A stretch of 5,992 bases of DNA from JBGVMW01 sp045125095 (GCA_045125095.1 JBGVMW010000225.1:1-5992), one strand, 5' to 3'. Counted from the first letter of the stretch, positions 1-5,784 are shown. Program-made: numbers and translations. Notes: generated by a model not told the origin, from the sequence alone.

Positions 1-42
1 AAAATACACAGCCTAAGTGCCGACGTTTTCAGAGGGTCACAT

Positions 43-114
43 ATAGACTATGTAGCAAACAGCTATCTGTCACAAACAATTCTGACAATTCACTACCTTG
101 TTGGCGTTTCGCAA
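43..114. repeat. Interspersed repeat, copy A
   Basis: Bases 43-90 match 4205-4252 at 44 of 48 positions. The four differences (56, 59, 63, 67) are all transitions, and the last 23 bases (68-90) are identical. After a diverged stretch, the heptamer TTCGCAA recurs at 108-114 and 4270-4276 at exactly the same offset, so the homologous unit is probably about 72 bp. Within the identical part TGTCA (68-72) and TGACA (83-87) form an inverted pair around 10 bases. Frame 1 is open from base 1 to 153 with no start in view, so the repeat might be part of a decayed coding sequence. Its right end abuts the truncated glcD. Confidence 0.7.
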
Positions 115-122
115 TTACCTAG

Positions 123-680
123 ATGGCATCAAAAAAGGAAATTGAGACACATATAGAACAATTAGAAACGGTGGTTAAAGAACATGGAGCAGTAGCGGTA
201 CTCCCGCTGAGTGACAAGGAAGAATCAGCAAAAGTCTGGCAGATAAGAGGAGCGCTTGTAAAAGCTGTGGAAGCGGTATCGGAACAGGAACCTTTAGATA
301 TCGTTGTGCCAATTCATCAGATTGATACCTTTGTCAATTTTGTAAATAAGTTGGAAAAAGAAAGCGAAATGCGAATGATTAGTTTCGGTCATGCCGGAGA
401 TGGCAATGTTCATTTGTGTGTAGTCCGTGGTAACCGAAATGAAAAAGAATGGAAACAGGATTTGCACAAAAATTTAGACGCTCTCTATCGTAAAGCCTAT
501 GAACTAGGTGGCGTTACCAGTGGGGAGCATGGAATTGGACTTAGCAAGCAGAAATATTTTTTTAAAGAGACAAATCCTGCAAATGTGCAGTTGATGAATC
601 AGATAAAACAGGCATTTGACAGCAGACATATTTTAAATGATGGTATTTCTTATGTGTATGGAAAATCAAATCTACAATAA
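123..680 (+). pseudogene. 3' remnant of GlcD-type FAD-linked oxidase
   Basis: The 185 codons encode the C-terminal part of a glycolate/D-lactate dehydrogenase GlcD-like flavoprotein (FAD_oxidase_C family). Family hallmarks are GHAGDGNVH at residues 89-97, SGEHGIG at 133-139, and the closing segment with ILNDGISY. Intact members are about 450-480 residues and begin with a PCMH-type FAD-binding domain, which is wholly missing here, so the product could not bind FAD normally. The ATG at 123 has no Shine-Dalgarno sequence and directly follows an in-frame TAG (120-122). Codons for Tyr-Leu-Asp, which in the family precede this region, can be read at 116-124 in another frame, suggesting a frameshift as well as truncation. 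Upstream lies repeat copy A, so the 5' end was probably lost by recombination there. Translation is unlikely. The alternative is a functional small domain protein, which I consider improbable. Confidence 0.8.
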
Positions 681-700
681 CCTGAAATTATGTAACTGTT

Positions 701-845
701 CAGGCAGGTTGAAGCATTTACTGCTGAGACCGTAAGAAAATGATACGATAAGCAAAACCCCATCGCTGAAAGCGATTCTAAATGGATTTTTGCCTGCTGC
801 CACTACGTTTTCATACGGACTGTGCAGTTTTGCACAGTCCTGTTT
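701..845 (+). ncRNA. Candidate structured RNA ending in terminator hairpin
   Basis: Several helices can be drawn by eye. CAGGCA (701-706) pairs with TGCCTG (791-796) as a closing stem, with an alternative register at 703-709/792-798. Inside it are AGCA/TGCT (713-716/722-725), CGTA/TACG (731-734/744-747) and ATCGCT/AGCGAT around a GAA loop (762-767/771-776), with CCA/TGG able to extend the last one across a bulge. The perfect 10-bp hairpin at 817-840 follows. An upstream hairpin CCTGAA/TTCAGG (681-686/699-704) could compete with the closing stem. I recognise no riboswitch class. TACAAT at 673-678 could be a -10, but its -35 is poor. It could be a free RNA or a leader for the sulP gene; a repeat or chance folding is also possible. 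Confidence 0.35.
817..845 (+). terminator. Intrinsic terminator-like hairpin upstream of sulP
   Basis: GGACTGTGCA (817-826) and TGCACAGTCC (831-840) form a perfect 10-bp stem with a GTTT loop, followed by TGTTTT (841-846). The T-run is short and interrupted, so it may be a modest terminator. It lies 136 bases past the glcD remnant and ahead of the sulP promoter, and would insulate the two or end the candidate RNA. Confidence 0.65.
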
Positions 846-882
846 TGAATAGTCACAATTTATCTTAATAGAAGGTCAGTAA

Positions 883-911
883 TTGCAGTCACCCCATAAA
901 AAGAGTATAAT
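883..911 (+). promoter_or_regulatory. Probable sigma-A promoter of the sulP gene
   Basis: A perfect TATAAT lies at 906-911 with TTGCAG at 883-888 exactly 17 bases upstream. The -35 keeps only the TTG core. Transcription would begin near 918, giving a leader of about 50 bases. Confidence 0.6.
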
Positions 912-925
912 GGTTTTTGTTTTTA

Positions 926-940
926 TGTAAACATTTTACA
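926..940. promoter_or_regulatory. Palindrome in the sulP leader, possible operator
   Basis: TGTAAA (926-931) and TTTACA (935-940) form a perfect inverted repeat around CAT, about 10-20 bases after the expected start of transcription. A repressor bound here could block sulP expression. No regulator can be assigned. Confidence 0.3.
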
Positions 941-968
941 GAGGATACTGCTAGGAAAAGGAGTAGAT

Positions 969-3113
969 ATGAAACGAATTTTATGTCCTACGATGAAGGG
1001 ATATCAGTTAAAAAATTTACCGAAAGATATAAGCACCGGGCTGATTATCGGGGCGATATCAATTCCGATTGCTATGGGTTATGCGGAAGTGGCAGGGCTT
1101 CCGGCAGTGTATGGGTTATATAGCTCAATATTACCAATTATATTGTTTGCACTGTTTTCCACATCACCGCAGCTTATTTATGGCGTGGACGCAGCACCGG
1201 CGGCAATCGTTGCAGGAACACTGGCGTCGATAGGAATTACATCCGGTTCCGAAGAAGCATTGCGGACAGTTCCGGTGATAACGTTGTTTGCTGCAGTATT
1301 TTTATTACTATTTGCATTTCTGCGTGCAGGTTCTGTATTGAATTATATTTCAACGCCTGTTATGGGTGGTTTTATCAGTGGTATCTGTGCCACGGTAATC
1401 GGTATGCAGATTCCTAAATTACTAGGCGGAACGGCAGGAAAGGGTGAATTGTTTGAGTTGATAGAATCAATCATTCATGCCGCCAAGGAATGGAATGTAC
1501 CATCCTTAATGTTAGGTGGTGCTACTTTATGTATTATTTTACTGGCAAAGAAATGGTTTCCTAAATTTCCAATGTCCATCTGTGTGATGGTTGTCAGTGC
1601 AGTAATATCTTATTTTGTAGATTTATCCGGGTATGGCGTGCGGATGTTGCAGGCAGTAGAACCTGGACTACCGAGGCTTCAGATACCGGATGTAGGAACT
1701 GTGGATGTGAAGGAAGCTGCTATCTGCGGTTTGACGATTGCCGTGGTGGTTATGGCAGAAACATTGTTGTCTGAAAATAATTTTGCATTCAAAAATGGAT
1801 ACAAGATAGACGATAATACGGAAATTCTTGCTTGTGGTGTAGGTATGTTGGGTGCATCTATCTGTGGATGCTGTCCGGTGAATGGTAGTGTATCGCGTAC
1901 CTCCATGGGGGAACAGTATGGTGGAAAATCTCAGCTGACAGGTATCGTGGCAGGCTTGTGTATGGTTCTTGTTTTGCTGTTTGGAACAGGATTCATTCAG
2001 TATCTTCCGGTACCGGTATTGACTGCAATTGTGATTGCTGCATTGCTTGGTGTGATGGAATTTGATTTAGCAGAGCGATTGTTTAAATCAAGCAGGACAG
2101 AATTTTGGATTTTTGTAGGCTCTTTTCTTGGAGTATTAGTATTGGGAACTATATATGGTGTAGTAATTGGTATAGTATTATCTTTTGTAAATGTAGTCAT
2201 TCGTGCAGCAAATCCGGGACGCTGCTATGTTGGTGTGATACCGGGACATGAGGGATTCCATAATTTAAAGAAGAATCGTTTTGCACGTCCGATAGATGGT
2301 ACACTGATTTATCGGTTTAGTGGCAATCTGTTTTTTGCAAATATAAAGCAATTTACAGCAGATATCGAAAGTGAAATCACGGAAGATACCAAAAATGTAA
2401 TTATTGATGCTGGAGGAATTACCAGTATTGATATTACAGCGGCTGATTATTTGGCGAAGCTCTACAAAAGCTTAAAAAACAGAGGAATTCGTTTTTACAT
2501 AACAGAGCATATCAGTAACGTCAATCAGCAGATGAGGAGCTTTGGAATAGGTTATCTGGTTGAAGAAGGTGCCGTTCGAAGAACCATTACAGCTGCTTTG
2601 TATGATGCAGGTTACTCCAAGCCATACCCATTGGTTGGCGCAGAAAATTTCATAACAGATGTTCCGGAAGCAGTAGCCGAACAGGAGAACTCTTACCATG
2701 AATTTGTCTGGGCGTTCGGTGATAGTGCAGGTGAACAGATGGAGAAAAATATAGAGAAACTGATTACGTGGATGGGAAAAAAAGATTTGGATGCAGTATC
2801 AGACGAAGAATACCATCAGTTTGTACATATCTGGAGACGCTTTAGTTACTATGATGAAGCAGAATTATTGCAGCGCTTAGAATTGCATTTACGAGAACTT
2901 TCTCAGAAGCTTAGCATCAGCGAGCAGGAAATTATGGAACGGATTGAAGAAAAACGCCACCAGCTCGCCGAGCAGCTTAAGAAGAAGCATCCGATTTCAT
3001 ACCAACATTTCTTAACCAATATGCAGAAATTAGATGAACGCTTAAAGAAAGAATATCCGGAAGAATATGAACATCATAAACAGGTGTTGGAAGAAATAAA
3101 AAATAGAAGATAA
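969..3113 (+). CDS. SulP-family anion transporter with STAS domain
   Basis: This 714-residue membrane protein belongs to the SulP/SLC26 family, which moves sulfate, bicarbonate or related anions. The ATG follows AAGGAG (958-963) at 5 bases. The N-terminal signature is present, with a PIAMGYAEVAGLP segment (33-45) followed by VYGLYSS. Hydrophobic membrane spans fill roughly residues 22-412, and a family motif lies at 302-325 (PVNGSVSRTS followed by GGKSQLTG). A STAS domain spans about 443-546, with VIIDAGGITSIDIT at 477-490. Residues about 550-714 form an extra charged, mostly helical tail rich in Glu, Lys, Gln and His that I cannot assign to a domain; many bacterial SulPs end soon after STAS. 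cysK 1.7 kb downstream makes sulfate an attractive substrate, but that is not shown by the sequence, and bicarbonate or a dicarboxylate is possible. No terminator is evident after the stop. Confidence 0.93.
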   Translation: MKRILCPTMKGYQLKNLPKDISTGLIIGAISIPIAMGYAEVAGLPAVYGLYSSILPIILFALFSTSPQLIYGVDAAPAAIVAGTLASIGITSGSEEALRTVPVITLFAAVFLLLFAFLRAGSVLNYISTPVMGGFISGICATVIGMQIPKLLGGTAGKGELFELIESIIHAAKEWNVPSLMLGGATLCIILLAKKWFPKFPMSICVMVVSAVISYFVDLSGYGVRMLQAVEPGLPRLQIPDVGTVDVKEAAICGLTIAVVVMAETLLSENNFAFKNGYKIDDNTEILACGVGMLGASICGCCPVNGSVSRTSMGEQYGGKSQLTGIVAGLCMVLVLLFGTGFIQYLPVPVLTAIVIAALLGVMEFDLAERLFKSSRTEFWIFVGSFLGVLVLGTIYGVVIGIVLSFVNVVIRAANPGRCYVGVIPGHEGFHNLKKNRFARPIDGTLIYRFSGNLFFANIKQFTADIESEITEDTKNVIIDAGGITSIDITAADYLAKLYKSLKNRGIRFYITEHISNVNQQMRSFGIGYLVEEGAVRRTITAALYDAGYSKPYPLVGAENFITDVPEAVAEQENSYHEFVWAFGDSAGEQMEKNIEKLITWMGKKDLDAVSDEEYHQFVHIWRRFSYYDEAELLQRLELHLRELSQKLSISEQEIMERIEEKRHQLAEQLKKKHPISYQHFLTNMQKLDERLKKEYPEEYEHHKQVLEEIKNRR

Positions 3114-3244
3114 AAAGGTTAAGTGTACAGACAAGACTGGCCGGAAAATAAGATAATAGAATCAGCAAAAAGAAGGAGTTAGAATTAGAAAAGGAAAAGA
3201 AATGCATGAGGGTTACATTATTTTTCAGATGCTGCGGATAGGGT

Positions 3245-3273
3245 TAGACAAAGAGATACTTTTTTGTTATAAT
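3245..3273 (+). promoter_or_regulatory. Strong extended -10 promoter ahead of lexA remnant and nth
   Basis: TAGACA (3245-3250, 5 of 6 to consensus) and TATAAT (3268-3273) are separated by 17 bases, and TGT precedes the -10 to make an extended -10 element. Transcription should begin near 3280, leaving a leader of about 275 bases before nth. No Gram-positive SOS box (CGAAC-N4-GTTCG) is seen nearby. Bases 3114-3244 upstream are purine-rich and hold nothing else I can support. Confidence 0.7.
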
Positions 3274-3317
3274 GTAAGTGCTTAGATAATCGCGTTTTTT
3301 AAAGTAAGAACTGATGA

Positions 3318-3349
3318 GAAAAGAGGGGTTTTAATGGTAAAACCTTTTC
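3318..3349 (+). other. Bulged hairpin enclosing an ATG in the nth leader
   Basis: GGTTTTA (3327-3333) and TAAAACC (3338-3344) pair perfectly around the loop ATGG. GAAAA (3318-3322) and TTTTC (3345-3349) extend the stem to 12 bp across a four-base bulge. The loop holds the ATG (3334-3336) that would start the lexA remnant, and the stem covers part of its ribosome binding site. The short T-run also gives it a weak terminator look. Confidence 0.45.
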
Positions 3350-3550
3350 AAAAGTGTCTACCTTGCCTATGTATTTGAAGTTGCTTCACAGAACCAGTTT
3401 TTACTAAAAGTATCTGGTGACAGTATGATTGATTTTAATATTGATGACGGCGACATTATCGTACTACAAAAACAGAATTATGCGGAAAATGGTGATATTG
3501 TCGTGGCAGGGGAGTGGAATGAAGTAACAATTTTTTACAGGAGGTTATAA
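3334..3550 (+). pseudogene. LexA-like S24 peptidase domain remnant, frameshifted
   Basis: The frame open from 3341 to the TAA at 3548-3550 encodes about 69 residues matching the catalytic half of LexA: FLLKVSGDSM (3398-3427, with the nucleophile Ser), then DDGDIIV and the ENGDIVVA strand. Intact LexA is about 200 residues. The winged-helix DNA-binding domain and the Ala-Gly cleavage site are absent, and the end reads VTIFYRR where LexA has TVKRFY, so the general-base Lys appears deleted. A plausible start at ATG 3334 with GAGGGG five bases upstream lies in another frame and stops at 3376-3378, so a one-base shift would be needed to join them. The stop codon falls between the nth ribosome binding site and start. 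It is probably a decayed lexA or lexA-like gene whose promoter now serves nth. A functional lexA presumably lies elsewhere. Confidence 0.75.
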
Positions 3551-3554
3551 ACAG

Positions 3555-4190
3555 ATGCGAAAAAAAGAGCGAGCCTTGGTAATCATTGAACGCTTAAAAG
3601 AAGAATATCCGGATGCAACCTGTTCCCTGGATTATGATCAAGCATGGAAATTATTAGTAAGTGTACGATTGGCGGCGCAGTGTACCGATGCAAGAGTAAA
3701 TGTTGTGGTAGAGGATTTGTATAAAAAATATCCGGATATCAATGCTCTGGCAGAGGCAGAGGTGGATAATATCGAGCAGATTGTACGCCCATGCGGCTTG
3801 GGACGCAGCAAAGCCAGAGATATTAGTGCATGTATGAAGATTCTGCGTGACGATTATAATGGAAAGGTGCCAGATGATTTTGATGCGTTATTGAAACTAC
3901 CGGGAGTAGGACGCAAAAGTGCCAATCTGATTATGGGAGATGTGTTTGGCAAGCCTGCCATTGTGACAGACACCCACTGTATTCGTTTAGTGAACCGCAT
4001 GGGTTTGGTGGATAATATCAAAGAACCGAAAAAAGTGGAGATGGCATTGTGGAAGTTAATCCCACCAGAGGAGGGCAGTGATTTTTGTCACCGATTAGTG
4101 TATCATGGACGGGATATCTGTACAGCAAGAACGAAGCCTCATTGTGATAAATGCTGTCTTCAGGATATTTGTCCGAAGAAAGGTGTATAG
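3555..4190 (+). CDS. nth: Endonuclease III (DNA glycosylase/AP lyase)
   Basis: The 211-residue product is endonuclease III, a base-excision repair enzyme that removes oxidised pyrimidines and cleaves the abasic site by beta-elimination; the length is typical. The helix-hairpin-helix LPGVGRKSA (115-123) contains the catalytic Lys121, and the catalytic Asp139 lies in VTDTHC. A C-terminal [4Fe-4S] loop uses Cys189, Cys197, Cys200 and Cys206. Its spacing is C-X7-C-X2-C-X5-C, one residue longer in the first gap than the C-X6-C of the E. coli enzyme. The start follows a strong AGGAGG (3539-3544) ten bases upstream. That ribosome binding site overlaps the end of the LexA-like remnant, so the two probably share the promoter at 3245. 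No clear terminator follows, and repeat copy B begins 15 bases after the stop. Confidence 0.96.
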   Translation: MRKKERALVIIERLKEEYPDATCSLDYDQAWKLLVSVRLAAQCTDARVNVVVEDLYKKYPDINALAEAEVDNIEQIVRPCGLGRSKARDISACMKILRDDYNGKVPDDFDALLKLPGVGRKSANLIMGDVFGKPAIVTDTHCIRLVNRMGLVDNIKEPKKVEMALWKLIPPEEGSDFCHRLVYHGRDICTARTKPHCDKCCLQDICPKKGV

Positions 4191-4204
4191 GTAATAATAG
4201 AAAA

Positions 4205-4276
4205 ATAGACTATGTAGTAAGCAGTTATTTGTCACAAACAATTCTGACAATTTACGGATGGTCATCACATTCGCAA
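4205..4276. repeat. Interspersed repeat, copy B
   Basis: This copy is 44/48 identical to bases 43-90, with the same downstream TTCGCAA heptamer at matching offset. It lies between nth and the Rrf2 regulator. TGTCA (4230-4234) and TGACA (4245-4249) face each other; including flanks, the arms ATTTGTCA and TGACAATT match at 7 of 8 positions. Read in the frame homologous to copy A, it encodes a similar peptide ending at the TAA at 4286-4288. It could be a decayed gene end, a small mobile-element remnant, or a regulatory sequence. Confidence 0.7.
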
Positions 4277-4336
4277 ACGCTTAAATAAACTATTATATGA
4301 AAGGATAATGCGATTTGTATTAGATAGGTTTTAGGT

Positions 4337-4768
4337 ATGATAATTTCAACAAAAGGCCGCTATGCAATTAGAGTTATGATCGACTTAGCGGAGCACAATA
4401 CGGGTGAATATATCACATTAATGGACATTGCAAATAGACAGGATATTTCTGAAAAATATTTAGAGTCAATAGTAGCAATTTTGAGCAAAAATGGTCTTGT
4501 GAATTCATTAAGAGGAAAAGGTGGAGGATATAAACTGGCAAGGATGCCAGAGAGTTACACTCTTGAAAGCATATTAGAATTAACGGAAGGCTCGCTGGCA
4601 CCAGTAAGCTGTTTGGAAAAACAACCAAATTCATGTCCGAAAACAAGTGAATGCAAGACCCTTCATGTGTGGCAAGGATTGGATAAAGTAATTCGTGATT
4701 ATTTAAATGGAATTACCATTGCAGATTTAATGACACAAGAGGATGCGTCGAATCATTATGTAATCTAA
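4337..4768 (+). CDS. Rrf2/IscR-family transcriptional regulator with Cys triad
   Basis: The 143-residue protein is an Rrf2-family regulator. It has the N-terminal signature STKGRYAIRVMIDLA, a winged helix-turn-helix (about 8-67) with ISEKYLESI in the recognition region, and the wing RGKGGGYKLAR (59-69). Cys92, Cys100 and Cys106 match the position of the three cluster-ligating cysteines of E. coli IscR (92, 98, 104), though the first gap is two residues longer. It may therefore bind an Fe-S cluster. Its place just ahead of cysK also recalls CymR, the Firmicutes Rrf2 regulator of cysteine metabolism that works with CysK, but CymR itself is not known for a cluster, so I assign no symbol. The ribosome binding site is weak (AGG at 4326-4328). 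The promoter is unclear; TTAAAT (4281-4286) with GATAAT (4304-4309) is a 17-spaced candidate. The stop codon lies within an inverted repeat. Confidence 0.92.
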   Translation: MIISTKGRYAIRVMIDLAEHNTGEYITLMDIANRQDISEKYLESIVAILSKNGLVNSLRGKGGGYKLARMPESYTLESILELTEGSLAPVSCLEKQPNSCPKTSECKTLHVWQGLDKVIRDYLNGITIADLMTQEDASNHYVI

Positions 4769-4774
4769 TGATTC
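4750..4774. promoter_or_regulatory. 9-bp inverted repeat at the end of the Rrf2 gene
   Basis: GAATCATTA (4750-4758) and TAATGATTC (4766-4774) are perfect inverted arms around TGTAATC. The right arm starts with the stop codon of the regulator and ends 11 bases before the cysK -35. There is no following T-run, so a terminator is unlikely; an operator or transcript-end stem is more plausible. Confidence 0.4.
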
Positions 4775-4785
4775 ATACAAACCTA

Positions 4786-4814
4786 TTGACAAAGTATGTT
4801 AATGAGAGTATGAT
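4786..4814 (+). promoter_or_regulatory. cysK promoter
   Basis: A perfect TTGACA (4786-4791) lies 17 bases before TATGAT (4809-4814, 5 of 6 to consensus). Transcription should begin near 4821, giving a leader of about 30 bases that contains the ribosome binding site AAAGGAG (4838-4844). A promoter this close to consensus implies that cysK can be transcribed independently of the regulator gene and probably needs repression for control. Confidence 0.85.
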
Positions 4815-4817
4815 ACT
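4807..4817. promoter_or_regulatory. Palindrome over the cysK -10, possible operator
   Basis: AGTATGATACT is a perfect 11-base palindrome (AGTAT/ATACT around G) covering the -10. GTATG also occurs at 4794-4798, and CATAC at 4774-4778. TATTGACA (4784-4791) and TACTGACA (4814-4821) form a direct pair 30 bases apart. The upstream Rrf2 protein is the natural candidate ligand, but no match to a published Rrf2 box can be claimed. Confidence 0.35.
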
Positions 4818-4851
4818 GACATAAACATAACTGAGATAAAGGAGAAAAAAT

Positions 4852-5784
4852 ATGGCAAATATATACACATCAGCAGACCAGCTTATTGGTAAGACACCGT
4901 TATTAGAACTTACAGGAATTGAAAAGGCATACAACTTAAAAGCGAAATTACTTGCAAAGCTGGAATACTTTAATCCTGCAGGTTCTGTAAAGGACAGAAT
5001 TGCTAAGGCAATGATTGATGATGCAGAGCAGAAGGGTATCTTAAAAGAAGGTTCTGTTATTATAGAACCAACTTCCGGTAATACAGGAATTGGTCTTGCA
5101 TCAGTAGCTGCTTCAAGAGGATACCGGACTATTATTGTTATGCCAGAGACCATGTCCATTGAAAGAAGAACGCTTATGAAGGCATATGGAGCAGAGCTTG
5201 TTCTTACAGAAGGTACGAAAGGAATGAAAGGTGCCATTGCAAAGGCAGAGGAACTGGCGAAGGAGATTCCAAACAGCTTTATTCCAAGCCAGTTTGAAAA
5301 TCCGGCGAATTCCAAGACACATTTTGAAACAACCGGACCGGAAATTTTCGAGGATACAGATGGTAAGGTAGATATTTTTGTGGCTGGTGTAGGTACTGGT
5401 GGAACTATTACAGGTGTAGGTGAATATCTGAAATCTAAAAATCCGGATATTAAGATTGTTGCAGTAGAACCTGCTTCATCGCCTGTATTGTCACAAGGAA
5501 CTGCTGGCCCACATAAGATTCAGGGTATCGGCGCCGGTTTCGTCCCGGAAGTGTTAAACACATCTGTGTATGATGAAGTAATTCCGGTTGCAGATAATGA
5601 CGCATTTGAAGGTGGAAGAATTGTTGGAAAATTAGAAGGTGTGCTTGTTGGAATTTCTGCCGGTGCAGCAACATTTGCAGCAATCGAATTGGCGAAAAGA
5701 CCGGAAAATGAAGGGAAAACCATTGTAGTATTACACCCGGATACAGGAGATAGATATTTATCAACAGCGTTATTTCAATCATAA
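4852..5784 (+). CDS. cysK: Cysteine synthase A (O-acetylserine sulfhydrylase)
   Basis: This 310-residue cytoplasmic PLP enzyme joins sulfide to O-acetylserine to give cysteine and acetate. The PLP-binding Lys47 lies in NPAGSVKDR (41-49). TSGNTG (74-79) is the substrate-binding loop, GTGGT (181-185) the phosphate-binding glycines, GISAGAA (267-273) carries the Ser that contacts the PLP ring nitrogen, and HPDTGDRYLST (295-305) closes the fold. The length and the MSIERRTLMKAYGAELVLT segment fit CysK rather than cystathionine beta-synthase, which would be longer. ATG follows AAAGGAG at 7 bases. No serine acetyltransferase (cysE) gene is in view, though it would be the expected partner. The Rrf2 regulator 83 bases upstream is probably its regulator, by analogy with other Firmicutes. 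An intrinsic terminator follows the stop. Confidence 0.97.
   Translation: MANIYTSADQLIGKTPLLELTGIEKAYNLKAKLLAKLEYFNPAGSVKDRIAKAMIDDAEQKGILKEGSVIIEPTSGNTGIGLASVAASRGYRTIIVMPETMSIERRTLMKAYGAELVLTEGTKGMKGAIAKAEELAKEIPNSFIPSQFENPANSKTHFETTGPEIFEDTDGKVDIFVAGVGTGGTITGVGEYLKSKNPDIKIVAVEPASSPVLSQGTAGPHKIQGIGAGFVPEVLNTSVYDEVIPVADNDAFEGGRIVGKLEGVLVGISAGAATFAAIELAKRPENEGKTIVVLHPDTGDRYLSTALFQS

Noticed and set aside
68..87. TGTCA-N10-TGACA as a CRP/FNR site
   Set aside because: Spacing and half-sites do not fit TGTGA-N6-TCACA or TTGAT-N4-ATCAA.
616..621. TTGACA inside the glcD remnant as a promoter
   Set aside because: No -10 element at a proper spacing.
672..803. Minus-strand frame of 44 codons from a GTG (VAAGKNPF...)
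   Set aside because: No ribosome binding site, it overlaps the end of the glcD remnant, and the region is better explained by paired structure. It remains a weak alternative to the RNA call.
917..1123. 68-codon + strand ORF overlapping the start of sulP
   Set aside because: Lies in another frame over a well-supported start and shows no family resemblance.
3202..3285. 27-codon ORF starting MHEGYIIFQ with AAAAGGA upstream
   Set aside because: Overlaps the strong promoter at 3245-3273, so the purine-rich site is probably coincidental, and the peptide resembles nothing known to me.
3341..3378. Programmed +1 frameshift joining the 14-codon ORF to the LexA-like frame
   Set aside because: There is no convincing slippery site with a stimulatory element, and the loss of the catalytic Lys and DNA-binding half favours simple decay.
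4773..5315. 180-codon minus-strand ORF opposite cysK
   Set aside because: Shadow of the strongly supported cysK frame, with no matching start signals.
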